Notes: generated by a model from the sequence alone, not told the origin. 64,000 nt of DNA from Candidatus Aenigmatarchaeota archaeon (GCA_030018415.1 JASEGC010000003.1:45124-109123); one strand, 5' to 3'. Numbered from the stretch's first letter, positions 1 to 11,125 are shown. Numbers and translations are program-made.

Positions 1-440
1 TGATAAGGAACACTCTTCCAGATTATACCGCTCGCGCTAACCTTCCAACCATGCGATAGATGACCACCATCAGGAAGATTCTGGCCCATTATAACATCTC
101 CAGGCTTACAAGTCGCTAGATAGACAGCAAGATTGGCAGGAGTCCCAGAATAAGGCTGAACGTTTGCATACGGCACACCGAATAATTTCTTAGCCCTTTC
201 TATGGCAATGTCCTCTACAACATCTATGAATTGATTGCCGCCATAGTATCTCCTGTGAGGATAGCCTTCAGAATATTTGTTGGTCAAGACTGTTCCCAAA
301 GCTTCGAGGACGGCTACAGACGTGAAATTTTCAGAAGGAATCATCTCCAGGCCAAACCTTTGTCTGTTTAACTCGTTCTTGATGGCTTCTGCAACCTGAG
401 GATCTTGTTTTTCTAGGATTTCCAAAATCTTCTCGTTCAT
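1..440 (-). CDS. glyA: Serine hydroxymethyltransferase, N-terminal part (runs off window start)
   Basis: Reverse-strand translation gives [69 protein letters not shown]..., SHMT signature; ATG overlaps the purD stop. Confidence 0.93.
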   Translation of the reverse strand, partial: MNEKILEILEKQDPQVAEAIKNELNRQRFGLEMIPSENFTSVAVLEALGTVLTNKYSEGYPHRRYYGGNQFIDVVEDIAIERAKKLFGVPYANVQPYSGTPANLAVYLATCKPGDVIMGQNLPDGGHLSHGWKVSASGIIWKSVPY

Positions 441-1828
441 TCATACCCCCTTAATCTTTTAATATGTTCTATACTTTTCTTTATGTGTTCTTCTGATGCG
501 ATATCTTTCCTGTACCAAAGTGAACCTCCTTTAATCGCATCAATACCCTCGAGTGAAATCTTTCTTGCAGTCTTAATATCATCTCCAATTCCAACCACAC
601 AAACCGCTCTCGATTTGAGCGCAAAAGTTTCTTTATTTTTCAATTCCATCGAGCAAGGATAGATTCTGATTTTGTCGCCATACTTTTTTTCTAGAGCATA
701 AGCTTTACTTAAATCAACTCTTGTATCGCCCTTGAACTCTTTCTCTTTTCCGCCGTAGGTTGGAGGTACTTTGTAAGTTACGACTGTAGCTTGTTTCTCA
801 AAATTGAGCTTTGTCAAGTTTCCATCGATAATGCTAAGGCATACATCAACAAAGTCATCCTTCATTATCGGTAACAAGTTCTGGATCTCTGGCATGCCTG
901 GTCTGCTATTAATCTCAAAAATTTTCAAGCCATCTTTTGCAATGGTATATGCCATGTACATCGGTACACCCCACAATCCTGTATTTCTTCCAGCACCTTT
1001 CAGTTCATCGAAAATCATATTGCCTATATCCAAAGCATCTAACCAATCTTTTTTGCTCATGAATGGCAGCAATTCATCAACATCCTTATAAGATCCCATG
1101 CCCCCAGTATTGACACCTTTATCCCCATCAAAAGCCCTTTTATAATCTCTCACTGCTGGTGTTTCAACCAAATGCCTACCATCAGAGAAAAATTGTAAAC
1201 TAAATTCTTCGCCCTCTATCTTTTCTTCTATTATCACAGAGTCATGCTCGAATATAGTGAGAAAATGGTTGAAGAGTTCTTCACGAGTGTTGAAATGATC
1301 CCCCCACACACCAACTCCTTTACCAACAGCTGGCTTGTTAGGCTTAACAGCAACTTGATTGTCGAGTTCATCCAACCATGTCCAAACATCTTTTTTAACT
1401 TGTTCAAGATTCTTGTAATCTTTTGGATTAAACACTTTGAACCTTGGGTTGGCTTTGGGGAAACATTTTTCTATTAATTTGCGTTGTACAACTTTACTCC
1501 CTTCAAGAGCAAACTCTTTCGTCGGACAGATCATTGAAATGTTAGTTTCTTTTTCTAGCAAGTCTCTTATCCCATCCACTATGGGTCCTTCTGGCCCGAC
1601 TATACCAAAGTTAATCTCGTCTTCATGTTTTTTCGCAAACTCACAAATGGTGTTAATGTTAAGGTCAGGAATAATTGCATGTTCTTTTGCTTTTTTAGCA
1701 TTGAAAGGATTTCTTTGCTTGTCAGCCACAAAGAATTGAGTATCGTAATTTCGACTACGAGAGAATGCATCGATCATCGAAACAGCTCTTGCACCGTAAC
1801 TAACTACCAAGATTCCAACTCTCTCCAT
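437..1828 (-). CDS. purD: Phosphoribosylamine--glycine ligase (GARS)
   Basis: ATP-grasp ligase; [23 protein letters not shown]-like motifs; next to purF. Confidence 0.93.
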   Translation of the reverse strand: MERVGILVVSYGARAVSMIDAFSRSRNYDTQFFVADKQRNPFNAKKAKEHAIIPDLNINTICEFAKKHEDEINFGIVGPEGPIVDGIRDLLEKETNISMICPTKEFALEGSKVVQRKLIEKCFPKANPRFKVFNPKDYKNLEQVKKDVWTWLDELDNQVAVKPNKPAVGKGVGVWGDHFNTREELFNHFLTIFEHDSVIIEEKIEGEEFSLQFFSDGRHLVETPAVRDYKRAFDGDKGVNTGGMGSYKDVDELLPFMSKKDWLDALDIGNMIFDELKGAGRNTGLWGVPMYMAYTIAKDGLKIFEINSRPGMPEIQNLLPIMKDDFVDVCLSIIDGNLTKLNFEKQATVVTYKVPPTYGGKEKEFKGDTRVDLSKAYALEKKYGDKIRIYPCSMELKNKETFALKSRAVCVVGIGDDIKTARKISLEGIDAIKGGSLWYRKDIASEEHIKKSIEHIKRLRGYE

Positions 1829-1829
1829 A

Positions 1830-3272
1830 TTAACTCGTCTCCCTCTCCCAATATCTGATTCTTTTAAGAGATGTTTGATTCTTCATCCTATCAGCGATTT
1901 TTTGTGCTAAAGGCGTGGGATATTCTCCAGTTAAACAAGCCATGCATAGATCAGATCTTTTATGACCTATAGCATCGATTAAGCAATCCTTCTTCTGATA
2001 GCATAAGTTATCAGCACCTATTATCTTCTCGATTTCAGGAACAGTATTGTTAGCTGCTATGAGTTCTCCATGGGTTGCTATATCTATTCCATAAAAACAA
2101 GGCGATATTATTGGCGGGCAAGTAATCCAGACATCAACACTCTTCGGACCAGCGCTCTTCACTAATTTAACGATCTTATTCGATGTTGTTCCTCTCACGA
2201 TGCTGTCATCGACTAGAATAACGCGTTTATCTTTTAAGACTGACTTAATCGGGTTTAACTTGAGGTTGGTAGCTTGATCTCGCATCTTCTGGGAGGGCAT
2301 GATGAAGGTTCTGAATATATAACGGTTCTTTATAAGCCCTTCTGCAACTGGTATGCCTGTTACTCTCGATATCCCTTCAGCCGCTGGTCTAGAAGTGTCA
2401 GGAACTGGAACGATTACGTCAGCATCTGAAGAATAAGTCTTAGCCAGATTCTCACCTAGCTTAACTCTCACATCATAGACACATTTGCCATCAAGGATGC
2501 TATCAGGTCGACTGAAATAAACGTATTCGAACATGCAATGAGCAGCATTCTTACAAGAAACGACTTGCCTTTTCTCTGACTTACCATTCTTATCGGTGAT
2601 GATGAGTTGTCCTGGCTTTACATCAGATTTTAATCTTGCTTTATTGACTTCCAGAGCAACACTCTCGGATGCGAATGCTCTCATGTTATCATTCCCGCCG
2701 TAGCACAAAGGCTTGAATCCGTAAGGATCACGAAAAACTATAAGTTCTCCATCGCCTGTAAAACTCGTTATGGAGTATGCACCTTCTACCCTTTCCATTA
2801 GGCCGAGGACTGCATCTTCTATATCCTTAGATTCCGCCAACTCTTCAGACAATATGTTGATGAGTATTTCAGCATCGGAAGTTGAGATCAAGTTCCTACC
2901 ACTATCGATCAGTTCTTTTCTCAAATCCATGTAGTTAACCAAGTTTCCGTTATGCGCAAGTACAATACCATGTTTTGGATAATTAACTTGGAATGGCTGC
3001 GCATCTGTCAATCTAGATTTACCTACGGTTGAATAACGAACGTGTCCTATGCCTGTATTCCCTTTCATCTTTGAGAGTAGGAGTGGAGAGAGGGTATCCG
3101 TGACAAGACCAGTAAACTTCTTGAGACAAATTTCTGAGCCATTTAAGATTGCGATACCGTTTGCTTCTTGTCCTCTATGCTGTAAGGAAAGCAAACCATT
3201 GTAAATTATATTGGATGTTTGGTCCTCATCTGATGAAAAAACTCCGAACACACCACAAGATTCTTTCTTCAT
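1830..3272 (-). CDS. purF: Amidophosphoribosyltransferase
   Basis: Ntn-hydrolase start MKKESCGVFGVF, HVRYST, PRTase motif VILVDDSIVRGTT, C-terminal Cys motifs. Confidence 0.96.
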   Translation of the reverse strand: MKKESCGVFGVFSSDEDQTSNIIYNGLLSLQHRGQEANGIAILNGSEICLKKFTGLVTDTLSPLLLSKMKGNTGIGHVRYSTVGKSRLTDAQPFQVNYPKHGIVLAHNGNLVNYMDLRKELIDSGRNLISTSDAEILINILSEELAESKDIEDAVLGLMERVEGAYSITSFTGDGELIVFRDPYGFKPLCYGGNDNMRAFASESVALEVNKARLKSDVKPGQLIITDKNGKSEKRQVVSCKNAAHCMFEYVYFSRPDSILDGKCVYDVRVKLGENLAKTYSSDADVIVPVPDTSRPAAEGISRVTGIPVAEGLIKNRYIFRTFIMPSQKMRDQATNLKLNPIKSVLKDKRVILVDDSIVRGTTSNKIVKLVKSAGPKSVDVWITCPPIISPCFYGIDIATHGELIAANNTVPEIEKIIGADNLCYQKKDCLIDAIGHKRSDLCMACLTGEYPTPLAQKIADRMKNQTSLKRIRYWERETS

Positions 3273-3349
3273 TTTTTCACTATTTAAATAATATTCTTAT
3301 ATTTAAATAATGGTTTTTTACAAGATTATGTTAAATAAACAAGAATGTG

Positions 3350-4060
3350 TCACTCAATTTCTATCAATGAATTTACAGGGCAAGTAAGCCTTTTCTTCAA
3401 TTTCTTGATTGAATCCCCTACGGATATTATCGTAAATATACCAGCGACGTTAGCGTTTGCTTTTTTACACATGTTCATCAGCGCCTCCATCGTTGATCCC
3501 GTTCTTATAACATCATCGACCAACAGAACAAATTCGCCTTTCTTGATTGAATTTTTTGGGATGTAAAGATAGCCGTAAGTTCCTGTGAGATAAACTCTTT
3601 TCACTTCGATGAAATCTTCTATCCCCATCTCCTTGTTTCTTTTCGCTATTATCGTATTAACGCCAAACTCCTTTCCTGTCTGGATAGCTAAAGGAATGCC
3701 ATCAGTCTCCACAGTTAGGATTTTATCGACTTTTACGAAATTGAAATCTTGGAACACCATTTTCGCGATTTTTTCTAAGAGATCAGCATTTGAAAGTATA
3801 TCTGAATGATCAAACGCACCAGTCTTTTCGAATCTGATCTTTCTCATTAGAATGTCTATTAAATACCTTTTCTCAAACTTGTCGATGATATTTTTAGCTC
3901 TTTTGATGTTGGGAAGGACATGCCCATTGATATACCTACTCAAGACCGGGATCGGCAGTTGTATAAAAGATGATAATTCATTGTAAGAGTATTCTTGCTT
4001 GAAGAGTTTTAGGATTTCTATGGCGAATATTTTTGTCTTTGTTTCATCCAACTTTGTCAT
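3350..4060 (-). CDS. GfcR-like HTH + phosphoribosyltransferase-domain transcriptional regulator
   Basis: N-terminal HTH (LPIPVLSRYINGHVLPN) followed by PRTase motif FVLLVDDVIRTGSTM. Confidence 0.8.
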   Translation of the reverse strand: MTKLDETKTKIFAIEILKLFKQEYSYNELSSFIQLPIPVLSRYINGHVLPNIKRAKNIIDKFEKRYLIDILMRKIRFEKTGAFDHSDILSNADLLEKIAKMVFQDFNFVKVDKILTVETDGIPLAIQTGKEFGVNTIIAKRNKEMGIEDFIEVKRVYLTGTYGYLYIPKNSIKKGEFVLLVDDVIRTGSTMEALMNMCKKANANVAGIFTIISVGDSIKKLKKRLTCPVNSLIEIE

Positions 4061-4226
4061 AGTTAAATTTTACACAAATAAGTATAAATTTTTTTCTAAT
4101 GAACAAAAAATTAACATAATTATATAATTTAACTCAATAGAATCTATAAGCATTCTTGGCCATAAATAAGTACAATTGATAGGAGAAACGTATCGATGGG
4201 TCTCACTAATCGATTATTTCATTCAG

Positions 4227-4841
4227 CTATTTTTTCTTGACATCCTTAATCTTAGCATAAGAGTAGAAAAATCTTTGAACGACTGTTACAAAACTTAACA
4301 CTACAACTAAAAGAAATGCCCAGTAGATCGCTTCGGAATAGAATGGAACCAGTAAAATGGATACCATCATAATTAACATTCTCACGTCTCTTGAGGCGAT
4401 ACCGATCTCACAAGAAACACCAACAACTTCTGCCTTGCTGCGTACGTATGTTACTAAGAGTGATAAAATTAATGCCAACGAACCGATTAACATTAGCTGA
4501 CTCGGGTTAGTGAAGATTAAACCATAGAATAGGAAAATTTCAACTATTCTGTCCAGAAAAGAATCCAGAAATTCACCTTTTTTACTGACTTTTTTCTTCA
4601 TCCTTGCCAAATCTCCGTCCACACAATCCAGAACTTCAGATACAAAAAGAATGACTAAACCGATGATAAACATACTTTGTGACAAAAATATTGCAGAAAA
4701 TATACCCAAGATAAATGATAGAATAGTTACTTGATTTGGTTCAAAACCAAGTTTATAGAACAAACGCGCTGTTGGCTTCGAAAATTTTCTGTAAAAATAT
4801 TTTGTAATCGGGTATCTCCATTCCATATTATCCTTAAACAT
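4227..4841 (-). CDS. CDP-alcohol phosphatidyltransferase family membrane protein
   Basis: DCVDGDLARMKKKVSKKGEFLDSFLDRIVE motif. Confidence 0.92.
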   Translation of the reverse strand: MFKDNMEWRYPITKYFYRKFSKPTARLFYKLGFEPNQVTILSFILGIFSAIFLSQSMFIIGLVILFVSEVLDCVDGDLARMKKKVSKKGEFLDSFLDRIVEIFLFYGLIFTNPSQLMLIGSLALILSLLVTYVRSKAEVVGVSCEIGIASRDVRMLIMMVSILLVPFYSEAIYWAFLLVVVLSFVTVVQRFFYSYAKIKDVKKK

Positions 4842-4874
4842 ACTTTCGATATTCTATAAATAAGTTTGAGTCTT

Positions 4875-5459
4875 TTACTCTTGAACCAATTCTAAGGATC
4901 GTTTGATTTGCCCATTCACATTTTTATCAGTAACTTCTCCATGACCAGGATACAAGACTTTAACATCCAATTTACAGAGATGTTTTATAGATTCTATTAA
5001 CTGTTGAGTATTTCCACCGATCAGGTCAGTTCTACCTACACCGCCATCAGGGAAGATCGTATCTCCAGAGAACAAACTCTTAGATTTTTCTTCATACAAG
5101 CAAATACTCCCTGGTGTATGACCTGGTGTATGTATAACTTTCAGTTTACAATCCCCCAAATTCAAGATTTCATCTTCCTTTAAAGTTCTATCAGGTTTGA
5201 AACCGAGAAACTCAGCATCAAGTTCATGAATCAATACTTTTGCATTAGTTTCTTTCTTGATTATTGGGGTAGCGATGGTGTGGTCTGCGTGAAAATGAGT
5301 AAGAATTATGTACTCTAAATCTTCTGTCTTGATGTGTTTTTTTAGGTTGTTTAAGACGATTTTAGCATTCTCAGACGGATCTATTATTACAGGTTTCTTC
5401 GTTAACAGCAAGTAAGAATTGGTCCGTATTTCTGAGGCAATAACTTTGATAACTTTCAT
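4875..5459 (-). CDS. MBL-fold metallo-hydrolase (glyoxalase II-like)
   Basis: THFHADHT, HTPGHTPGS, FSGDTIF, YPGHGEVT. Confidence 0.92.
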   Translation of the reverse strand: MKVIKVIASEIRTNSYLLLTKKPVIIDPSENAKIVLNNLKKHIKTEDLEYIILTHFHADHTIATPIIKKETNAKVLIHELDAEFLGFKPDRTLKEDEILNLGDCKLKVIHTPGHTPGSICLYEEKSKSLFSGDTIFPDGGVGRTDLIGGNTQQLIESIKHLCKLDVKVLYPGHGEVTDKNVNGQIKRSLELVQE

Positions 5460-5554
5460 GATTATTATAGATTATTGCGATTCATTAAAATTAAAAAAAT
5501 AATGTTTTAGCATACAACAAAGAATACAAATGGTTATATATATACTACTTATTA

Positions 5555-6331
5555 GTGTTAAAAATGTTAAACAATACAAATAATCACTATGTAAGAATTA
5601 GAAGAAGTGTCTGCGAAGAATACCATGACCTTCTAATGACTTTAATGGAATTAGGCCCTACTAGGCTCAAAAAAGCGTCTGAAAAATGTAACTTAAACGC
5701 AGATACGCTCAAAAGATTGGCCAAAATGGGAAAGGCATTAAATCATATTAAATTCGAGGATAAACGAGGAACTACTTATGAAATAACTGATTGGGGAATT
5801 GATGCTCTTAATACTTGGATTACGATACAAAGGCTTGGTCTCAAAGGAACGGTAACAAGCAAATACGACATTGATTCTGAACCATTTAATAAGATGGGAA
5901 TTGGATTTAAAAAACCATACTTGTCAGGTAAGAAAACCCATGAAATTTATAATTATTCTAGAGTAAAACCTTGTAGATCTTATTTTTTTGTTAGTGTAGA
6001 TGTTTTAAGAGTACTAAGAAAACATTATCCAAAATCTATTCCTCTTAATAGATTAATTTATGAGGCTAATATACCACCAAGTTGTTTACTGTCAGGATTA
6101 ACTTATAAATACAAAGAAATGTTAGGATATTTATCGGAAAAAGAACTTCTTAGTGTTTCTGAAAAGGGAAGAACGTTACTTTGTGAAGGCAATAAAAAGG
6201 GAAATACTGCAGTTAACGCAGTTGATGGATATGCAAAAGAACATGGACTAGAACCTATTATTCCCACTCATGTAAGACCAAAAGGTTGGACGGGACATTA
6301 TTTAAGAGAAGTAGATCAGATCGCATTTTAA
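5555..6331 (+). CDS. Hypothetical protein, possible winged-helix
   Basis: ORF; helix-rich N-terminus of wHTH type. Confidence 0.5.
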   Translation: MLKMLNNTNNHYVRIRRSVCEEYHDLLMTLMELGPTRLKKASEKCNLNADTLKRLAKMGKALNHIKFEDKRGTTYEITDWGIDALNTWITIQRLGLKGTVTSKYDIDSEPFNKMGIGFKKPYLSGKKTHEIYNYSRVKPCRSYFFVSVDVLRVLRKHYPKSIPLNRLIYEANIPPSCLLSGLTYKYKEMLGYLSEKELLSVSEKGRTLLCEGNKKGNTAVNAVDGYAKEHGLEPIIPTHVRPKGWTGHYLREVDQIAF

Positions 6332-6507
6332 GAACTGTCTCTCAAAGGAGAATTAAGTGAATCATATAAAAGTTTTAAATATCTTCCTTTACAATACTGA
6401 AGAAGTGATTAACGTGAGTGTCAACCGGATTATCTGATTCTAGACATTTACTTAGTTTTATCTCTTCAAATTCACAGAATTATAAAATATCGGATTAGGT
6501 GTGAGCA

Positions 6508-9390
6508 ATGGCAATACTAGAAGATCAAAAAAAGGCTGAAGAACAGATTTTGAAATTCTGGGAAAATAACAAAATACCCGAAAAAGTAAGAAGAATGAAG
6601 AAAAAGAAGATATTCTACTTTGTAGACGGCCCTCCCTACGCTACTGGCTCAATTCACATGGGCACAGCATTAAACAAGATCTTAAAAGATGTTTACATGC
6701 GTTTCTTCAGAATGCTGAGTTTTAAAGTCTGGGATCAACCTGGTTATGATACCCATGGTTTACCGATCGAGAATAAAGTCGAAGAAATGCTCGGCTTGAA
6801 GATGAAATCTGATATAGAAAAGTTTGGTATAGAGAACTTCATCGAAGAGTGCAGAAAATTCTCGACAAAATTCATAGATGTTATGAGCGAACAATTCAAC
6901 AACTTGGGAGTATGGTATGACTGGAAGAATCCTTACCTCACGTTGACGAATGATTACATTGAATCCGCATGGTTCACGTTCAAGGAAGCGCTCAAGAAGG
7001 GCTTACTCTTCAAAGGTTTATACCCTGTTCATGTCTGTCCAAGATGTCAAACGGCTGTTGCTTACAATGAGATAGAATATAAAACAGTCAGCGACCCATC
7101 CATATACGTAAAGTTCAAGTTAAAAAACAGAAAGAATGAGTATCTAGTGATCTGGACTACCACGCCATGGACTCTGCCAGCTAACACAGGAGTGATGGTT
7201 AAACCCGATGCGGAATACGTTAGAGTAAAAGTTAATCAAGAGATTTGGATAGTGGCTAGGGAGTTGCTGGAGACTGTCATGGATAAACTCGATATCGAAA
7301 GTTATAACATCGTTGAAACTTTGAAAGGAAGTAATTTAGACGGTTGGGAATACTTTCACCCTCTTGCGGATTTATTCCCATTCCAACAAGACTTGAAGAA
7401 TGCTCATAGAGTTGTTTTATCAGATCAATTCGTTTCTCTAACAGATGGAACAGGTCTAGTGCATTTAGCCCCAGGACATGGACAGGAAGACTATAAAGTT
7501 GGTCTTGAGACAGGATTACCAGCCGTATCTCCTGTTAAAATAGATGGAAGTTTCGATGAGACTTGTGGAAAATATGCAGGAATTTTTGTGAAAGAAGCTG
7601 ATGGTCAAATACTCCAAGAGTTAGAGAATCGTGGATTGCTCTTACACCAAGAAAACATAACCCACGAATATCCGCATTGTTGGCGTTGTGACTCTTCTTT
7701 GTTACTGATATCACTTCCTCAATGGTTTTTCAAAGTAACAGAAATGAGAGACAAGCTGATAGAAGAAAACAAGAAGGTTAATTGGTGCCCTCCTTGGGCT
7801 GGTCAAAGGTTTCAGAACTGGCTCGAAAGTCTAGGAGATTGGCCTATTTCAAGACAAAGATACTGGGGGATACCATTACCAATCTGGATTTGTGAAGAAT
7901 GTGGAGAAGTGAAAGTCGTAGGATCTAGGGATGAATTGGAAAAAATACCAAAAGATTTTCACAGACCGTACATAGATGAAGTAACGTTGAAATGTCCAAA
8001 ATGTAAAGGCAGAATGAAAAGGGTGCCGGATGTCTTGGATGTTTGGTTTGATTCTGGAGTTTGTTCTTGGGCAAGTCTAGGTTTCCCAAAAAATAAAGAA
8101 TTGTGGAAGAAGATGTGGCCAGCTGACCTTAACTTAGAAGGACCTGATCAGATTCGCGGATGGTGGAATTCTGAGTTGATAACGAGCGTGATAACTTTTG
8201 ATAGAGCTCCGTTCAAGACTATAGTATTCCATGGTTTTGTCTTGGATGCTCACGGAATAAAAATGTCAAAATCCAAGGGCAATGTGATAATGCCTCAAGA
8301 TGTGATCAATGAATATGGAAGGGATGTGCTAAGATTCTATCTACTCTCAAGCCCTGCCTGGGATGATTTCTACTTCAACATGGATAACGTGAAAGATGTA
8401 GCTAAAGAATTCAACATCATGAGGAATACCTTCAATTTCGTCAGTACTTACGTCAAAAAGTTCAAAAAAACTGAGAGGCTTAAAATAGAAGACAAGTGGA
8501 TACTATCGAGATTGAATTCGTTGATAGAAAATTATCTCGAATATTTCAAGAGTTACCAAAGTCATAAGGCTGTAGGAGAAATAAAGGATTTCATCCTTAA
8601 CGACTTTTCACGCTGGTACATAAAGCTGATAAGAGACAGAGTTTGGCCACTCTATAAAGGGAAGGACAAGGAAGTAGCTTTTTATACACTCGTAATTGTC
8701 ACTGAAAACCTTGCGAAACTTCTTGCTCCAATCTGTCCTTTCATAGCAGAGGATGTTTATCAGAATGTAGTTAAAAAATTCAAGGTAGGCTTAAAATCTG
8801 TACACATGCATGAATTTCCCAAGCCAAACAAAAAAATGATCAACAAAAAACTTGAGGAAAAAATGGAAATTGTTAAAGCAATAGTTGAAGCATCTCTCGC
8901 GGCAAGACAGAAGGTTAACCTGAAACTACGTTGGCCTGCTAAAAGATTAAGTATCGTAACGAAAGATGAGAAGGTTAAAGTTGTAGCCAATTCTTTGAAG
9001 AGTGTTCTCCTGAATGCGAGCAACGCAAAAGCATTGGAAGTCCTTTCAAAAGAACCTAAAGGTAATTTTGCTGAGTCAGAGTTCGATGGCAATAAAGTTC
9101 TAATCGATTTGGTTGAAGATAAGGCGATGATTGAGGAAGCGATGTACAGAGAGTTGGTGAGAAAAATTCAAGCGATGAGAAAGGAGAATAAATTTATCGT
9201 TGAAGATAGAATTAAATTGACGATTAAATCTGATTTTGAAACGGAAAAAAGTCTGAAGAAATTTGTTGGTGATCTAAAGAAAGATGTTGGCGCAAGCTCT
9301 GTCGAGATAGGAAAGTTGGAAGGAGAATATTATGGTGAATTAGAGTTTAGGGGTAAAAAAATGATGTTGAAGTTCAGTAAGGTCGTTTAA
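6508..9390 (+). CDS. ileS: Isoleucyl-tRNA synthetase
   Basis: PPYATGSIHMGTALNK (HIGH), KMSKSKGNV (KMSKS), class I editing domain. Confidence 0.97.
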   Translation: MAILEDQKKAEEQILKFWENNKIPEKVRRMKKKKIFYFVDGPPYATGSIHMGTALNKILKDVYMRFFRMLSFKVWDQPGYDTHGLPIENKVEEMLGLKMKSDIEKFGIENFIEECRKFSTKFIDVMSEQFNNLGVWYDWKNPYLTLTNDYIESAWFTFKEALKKGLLFKGLYPVHVCPRCQTAVAYNEIEYKTVSDPSIYVKFKLKNRKNEYLVIWTTTPWTLPANTGVMVKPDAEYVRVKVNQEIWIVARELLETVMDKLDIESYNIVETLKGSNLDGWEYFHPLADLFPFQQDLKNAHRVVLSDQFVSLTDGTGLVHLAPGHGQEDYKVGLETGLPAVSPVKIDGSFDETCGKYAGIFVKEADGQILQELENRGLLLHQENITHEYPHCWRCDSSLLLISLPQWFFKVTEMRDKLIEENKKVNWCPPWAGQRFQNWLESLGDWPISRQRYWGIPLPIWICEECGEVKVVGSRDELEKIPKDFHRPYIDEVTLKCPKCKGRMKRVPDVLDVWFDSGVCSWASLGFPKNKELWKKMWPADLNLEGPDQIRGWWNSELITSVITFDRAPFKTIVFHGFVLDAHGIKMSKSKGNVIMPQDVINEYGRDVLRFYLLSSPAWDDFYFNMDNVKDVAKEFNIMRNTFNFVSTYVKKFKKTERLKIEDKWILSRLNSLIENYLEYFKSYQSHKAVGEIKDFILNDFSRWYIKLIRDRVWPLYKGKDKEVAFYTLVIVTENLAKLLAPICPFIAEDVYQNVVKKFKVGLKSVHMHEFPKPNKKMINKKLEEKMEIVKAIVEASLAARQKVNLKLRWPAKRLSIVTKDEKVKVVANSLKSVLLNASNAKALEVLSKEPKGNFAESEFDGNKVLIDLVEDKAMIEEAMYRELVRKIQAMRKENKFIVEDRIKLTIKSDFETEKSLKKFVGDLKKDVGASSVEIGKLEGEYYGELEFRGKKMMLKFSKVV

Positions 9391-9918
9391 ATGTACTATG
9401 ATCTATACTCGAATAAGCAGAGTGAAGATTACTTACCTCGTCTCTATACTAAACCCTCTGTTTCACCAATCTTTACCGAAGAACAATTCATGCAAACAAG
9501 GAACGAGAAACTTCTCAAAAGAATTGTTAACGCGTTGAATTTTATTCGCAGTTATTTCAAAGAAATTATCGGAAGAAAGCTTGAAAGAGAATTGAAAATT
9601 CCCGATATTGTCAGAATTATCACAGGTAAAATTCCAGTTAGAGTCATGGGTGGAATAGCAGGAGTAAAAATCATTAAACCTATAGCAGCTGTACCTGTTA
9701 ACAGAGTGCCGATCATATTCTGTGATGACGATATGGAAAAATTGGCAGATGATGAGTTAATCTTCTGGATATTGCCACATGAACTGCTGCATCTGAATGG
9801 AATCGAGAATGAAGAATTCATCGAGCGATTCTTGATCAAAATGTATGAAGATTTAGGTTTTGAAGAAATTTCCGAGAAAATAAAGAGAAAATCTGCTTAC
9901 TTAAACGGACAAGTATAG
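9391..9918 (+). CDS. Putative HELLH-motif zinc peptidase-like protein
   Basis: ILPHELLHLNGIENEEF. Confidence 0.5.
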   Translation: MYYDLYSNKQSEDYLPRLYTKPSVSPIFTEEQFMQTRNEKLLKRIVNALNFIRSYFKEIIGRKLERELKIPDIVRIITGKIPVRVMGGIAGVKIIKPIAAVPVNRVPIIFCDDDMEKLADDELIFWILPHELLHLNGIENEEFIERFLIKMYEDLGFEEISEKIKRKSAYLNGQV

Positions 9919-9945
9919 AAAATTTTTATTACGTATTTACAGATA

Positions 9946-10143
9946 TCACCTAAATTCACTTATGATGTAACAAACTCCTATAACAATCAAGAATAAACCT
10001 AAAAAAATCAACAGTGCGCCAACATAGAATGGGAATGTCCCGACAGGTAAACTAAATGAGATTATGGCGTTTAAACCTAAGACTATGAAAGCGATTCCTA
10101 TCCAGATCAAACAAAATGATATGGCCAATAGCCGTAAACCCAT
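9946..10143 (-). CDS. Small membrane protein
   Basis: Two hydrophobic segments. Confidence 0.5.
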   Translation of the reverse strand: MGLRLLAISFCLIWIGIAFIVLGLNAIISFSLPVGTFPFYVGALLIFLGLFLIVIGVCYIISEFR

Positions 10144-10254
10144 TCGATCGACAATAGAATAATTAATTTTTATAGAATAAAAAGAAAGTATCCTGAAATT
10201 TTAGACTATTACATTTAAGGAAAACATTATATTTTAACTCGATTTATATTTATT

Positions 10255-10392
10255 ATGATTGAAGAAATTATCGGTTATCTTGCTGGAATTTTTATCATGG
10301 TTAGTTTCATTCCTCAAGTAATTAAATCTTATAGAACAAAAAATGTGAGTGATCTATCTTTAGGATTTACAAGGGCCCGGCTCGAGATTTGA
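10255..10392 (+). pseudogene. Truncated SemiSWEET/PQ-loop transporter N-terminus, fused into tRNA-His 3' end
   Basis: MIEEIIGYLAGIFIMVSFIPQVIKSYRTKNVSDLSLGFT then tRNA sequence; PQ motif present, second half missing. Confidence 0.75.
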
Positions 10393-10464
10393 ACTCGACC
10401 CAAGGGTTCCACAGACCCTTACGCTAACCAGATTACGCCTTTAAAAGTCTACGCCAACCGGGCC
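10374..10464 (-). tRNA. tRNA-His(GUG) with 16-nt D-arm insertion (10434-10449)
   Basis: Acceptor GCCCGGU/GCCGGGC, encoded G-1 opposite C73, anticodon arm AGGGU-CUGUGGA-ACCCU, T-arm UCGAG-UUCAAAU-CUCGA; removing GACTTTTAAAGGCGTA restores a GCGU/GCGU D-stem. Confidence 0.88.
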
Positions 10465-10760
10465 ATCTCTTCAATTCTATCTTCTACAATTATAAATATT
10501 TGGATGGATGGAGGTAATATTTTCTTTATGGTTTTTAATTTTCTTTTAGGTCCTATAATAATTATCTTACCATTCCAATATCTTATGTAGTCGATTATTT
10601 TCTTTCTAAATCTGGAAATATGTATTGTTTCTAATTTTTTATACATGGCTCATATTTATATTGAAATCCATTTGCGATCAAATACTCCGCTATTCTCTTT
10701 TCGTGGTTATTGAACATCCTTTCTTCTTCCAACTCTATGAAATCCCATGTCCCAATTTTT
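10449..10760 (-). pseudogene. Nuclease-like gene remnant
   Basis: Peptide GTWDFIELEEERMFNNHEKRIAEYLIANGFQYKYEPCIKN upstream of ORF MYKKLETIHISRFRKKIIDYIRYWNGKI; frames disagree. Confidence 0.4.
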
Positions 10761-11125
10761 AATTATACCATTTTTCCTATTAAGCATAAACCGCCCTTTC
10801 TACACTTTTCTTAATTTTTTTAATTTTCTTTGAATTTTCTGATTGGCTTCCTCTAATACTCCTCCAATTTCTTGGCTTAATTATTTTTATCCATTTTTGT
10901 AAAACTTCTTCTTGGTCGAGTTTTGTAAATGACAAAATTTTTTGAAATAAAGCAAAAGATAAAGTATTTTTCGCATACATAATAGTAAAAATGACCCCAT
11001 CTTTTATCCAAGAGGCGAGACAATTTTCTTAATGAACCTATATTCTTAGCAGCCAATCTTATAAACTCTGACTGTTTTACTGTTTTGAATATTATTCTAT
11101 CTCTAAGCTTTTATATATAAAAACT

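Noticed and set aside
1625-1858. Plus-strand ORFs within 804-1858
   Set aside because: Opposite purD with no family features.
6395-6450. Possible C/D box sRNA (gtgatta ... ctga)
   Set aside because: C box is poor and no C'/D' pair is visible; cannot be supported.
8760-9092. Antisense ORF inside ileS and similar antisense ORFs inside purD, ftsZ, asnS, tyrS
   Set aside because: Low-complexity Ser/Phe-rich shadow ORFs opposite well-recognised genes; no motif support.
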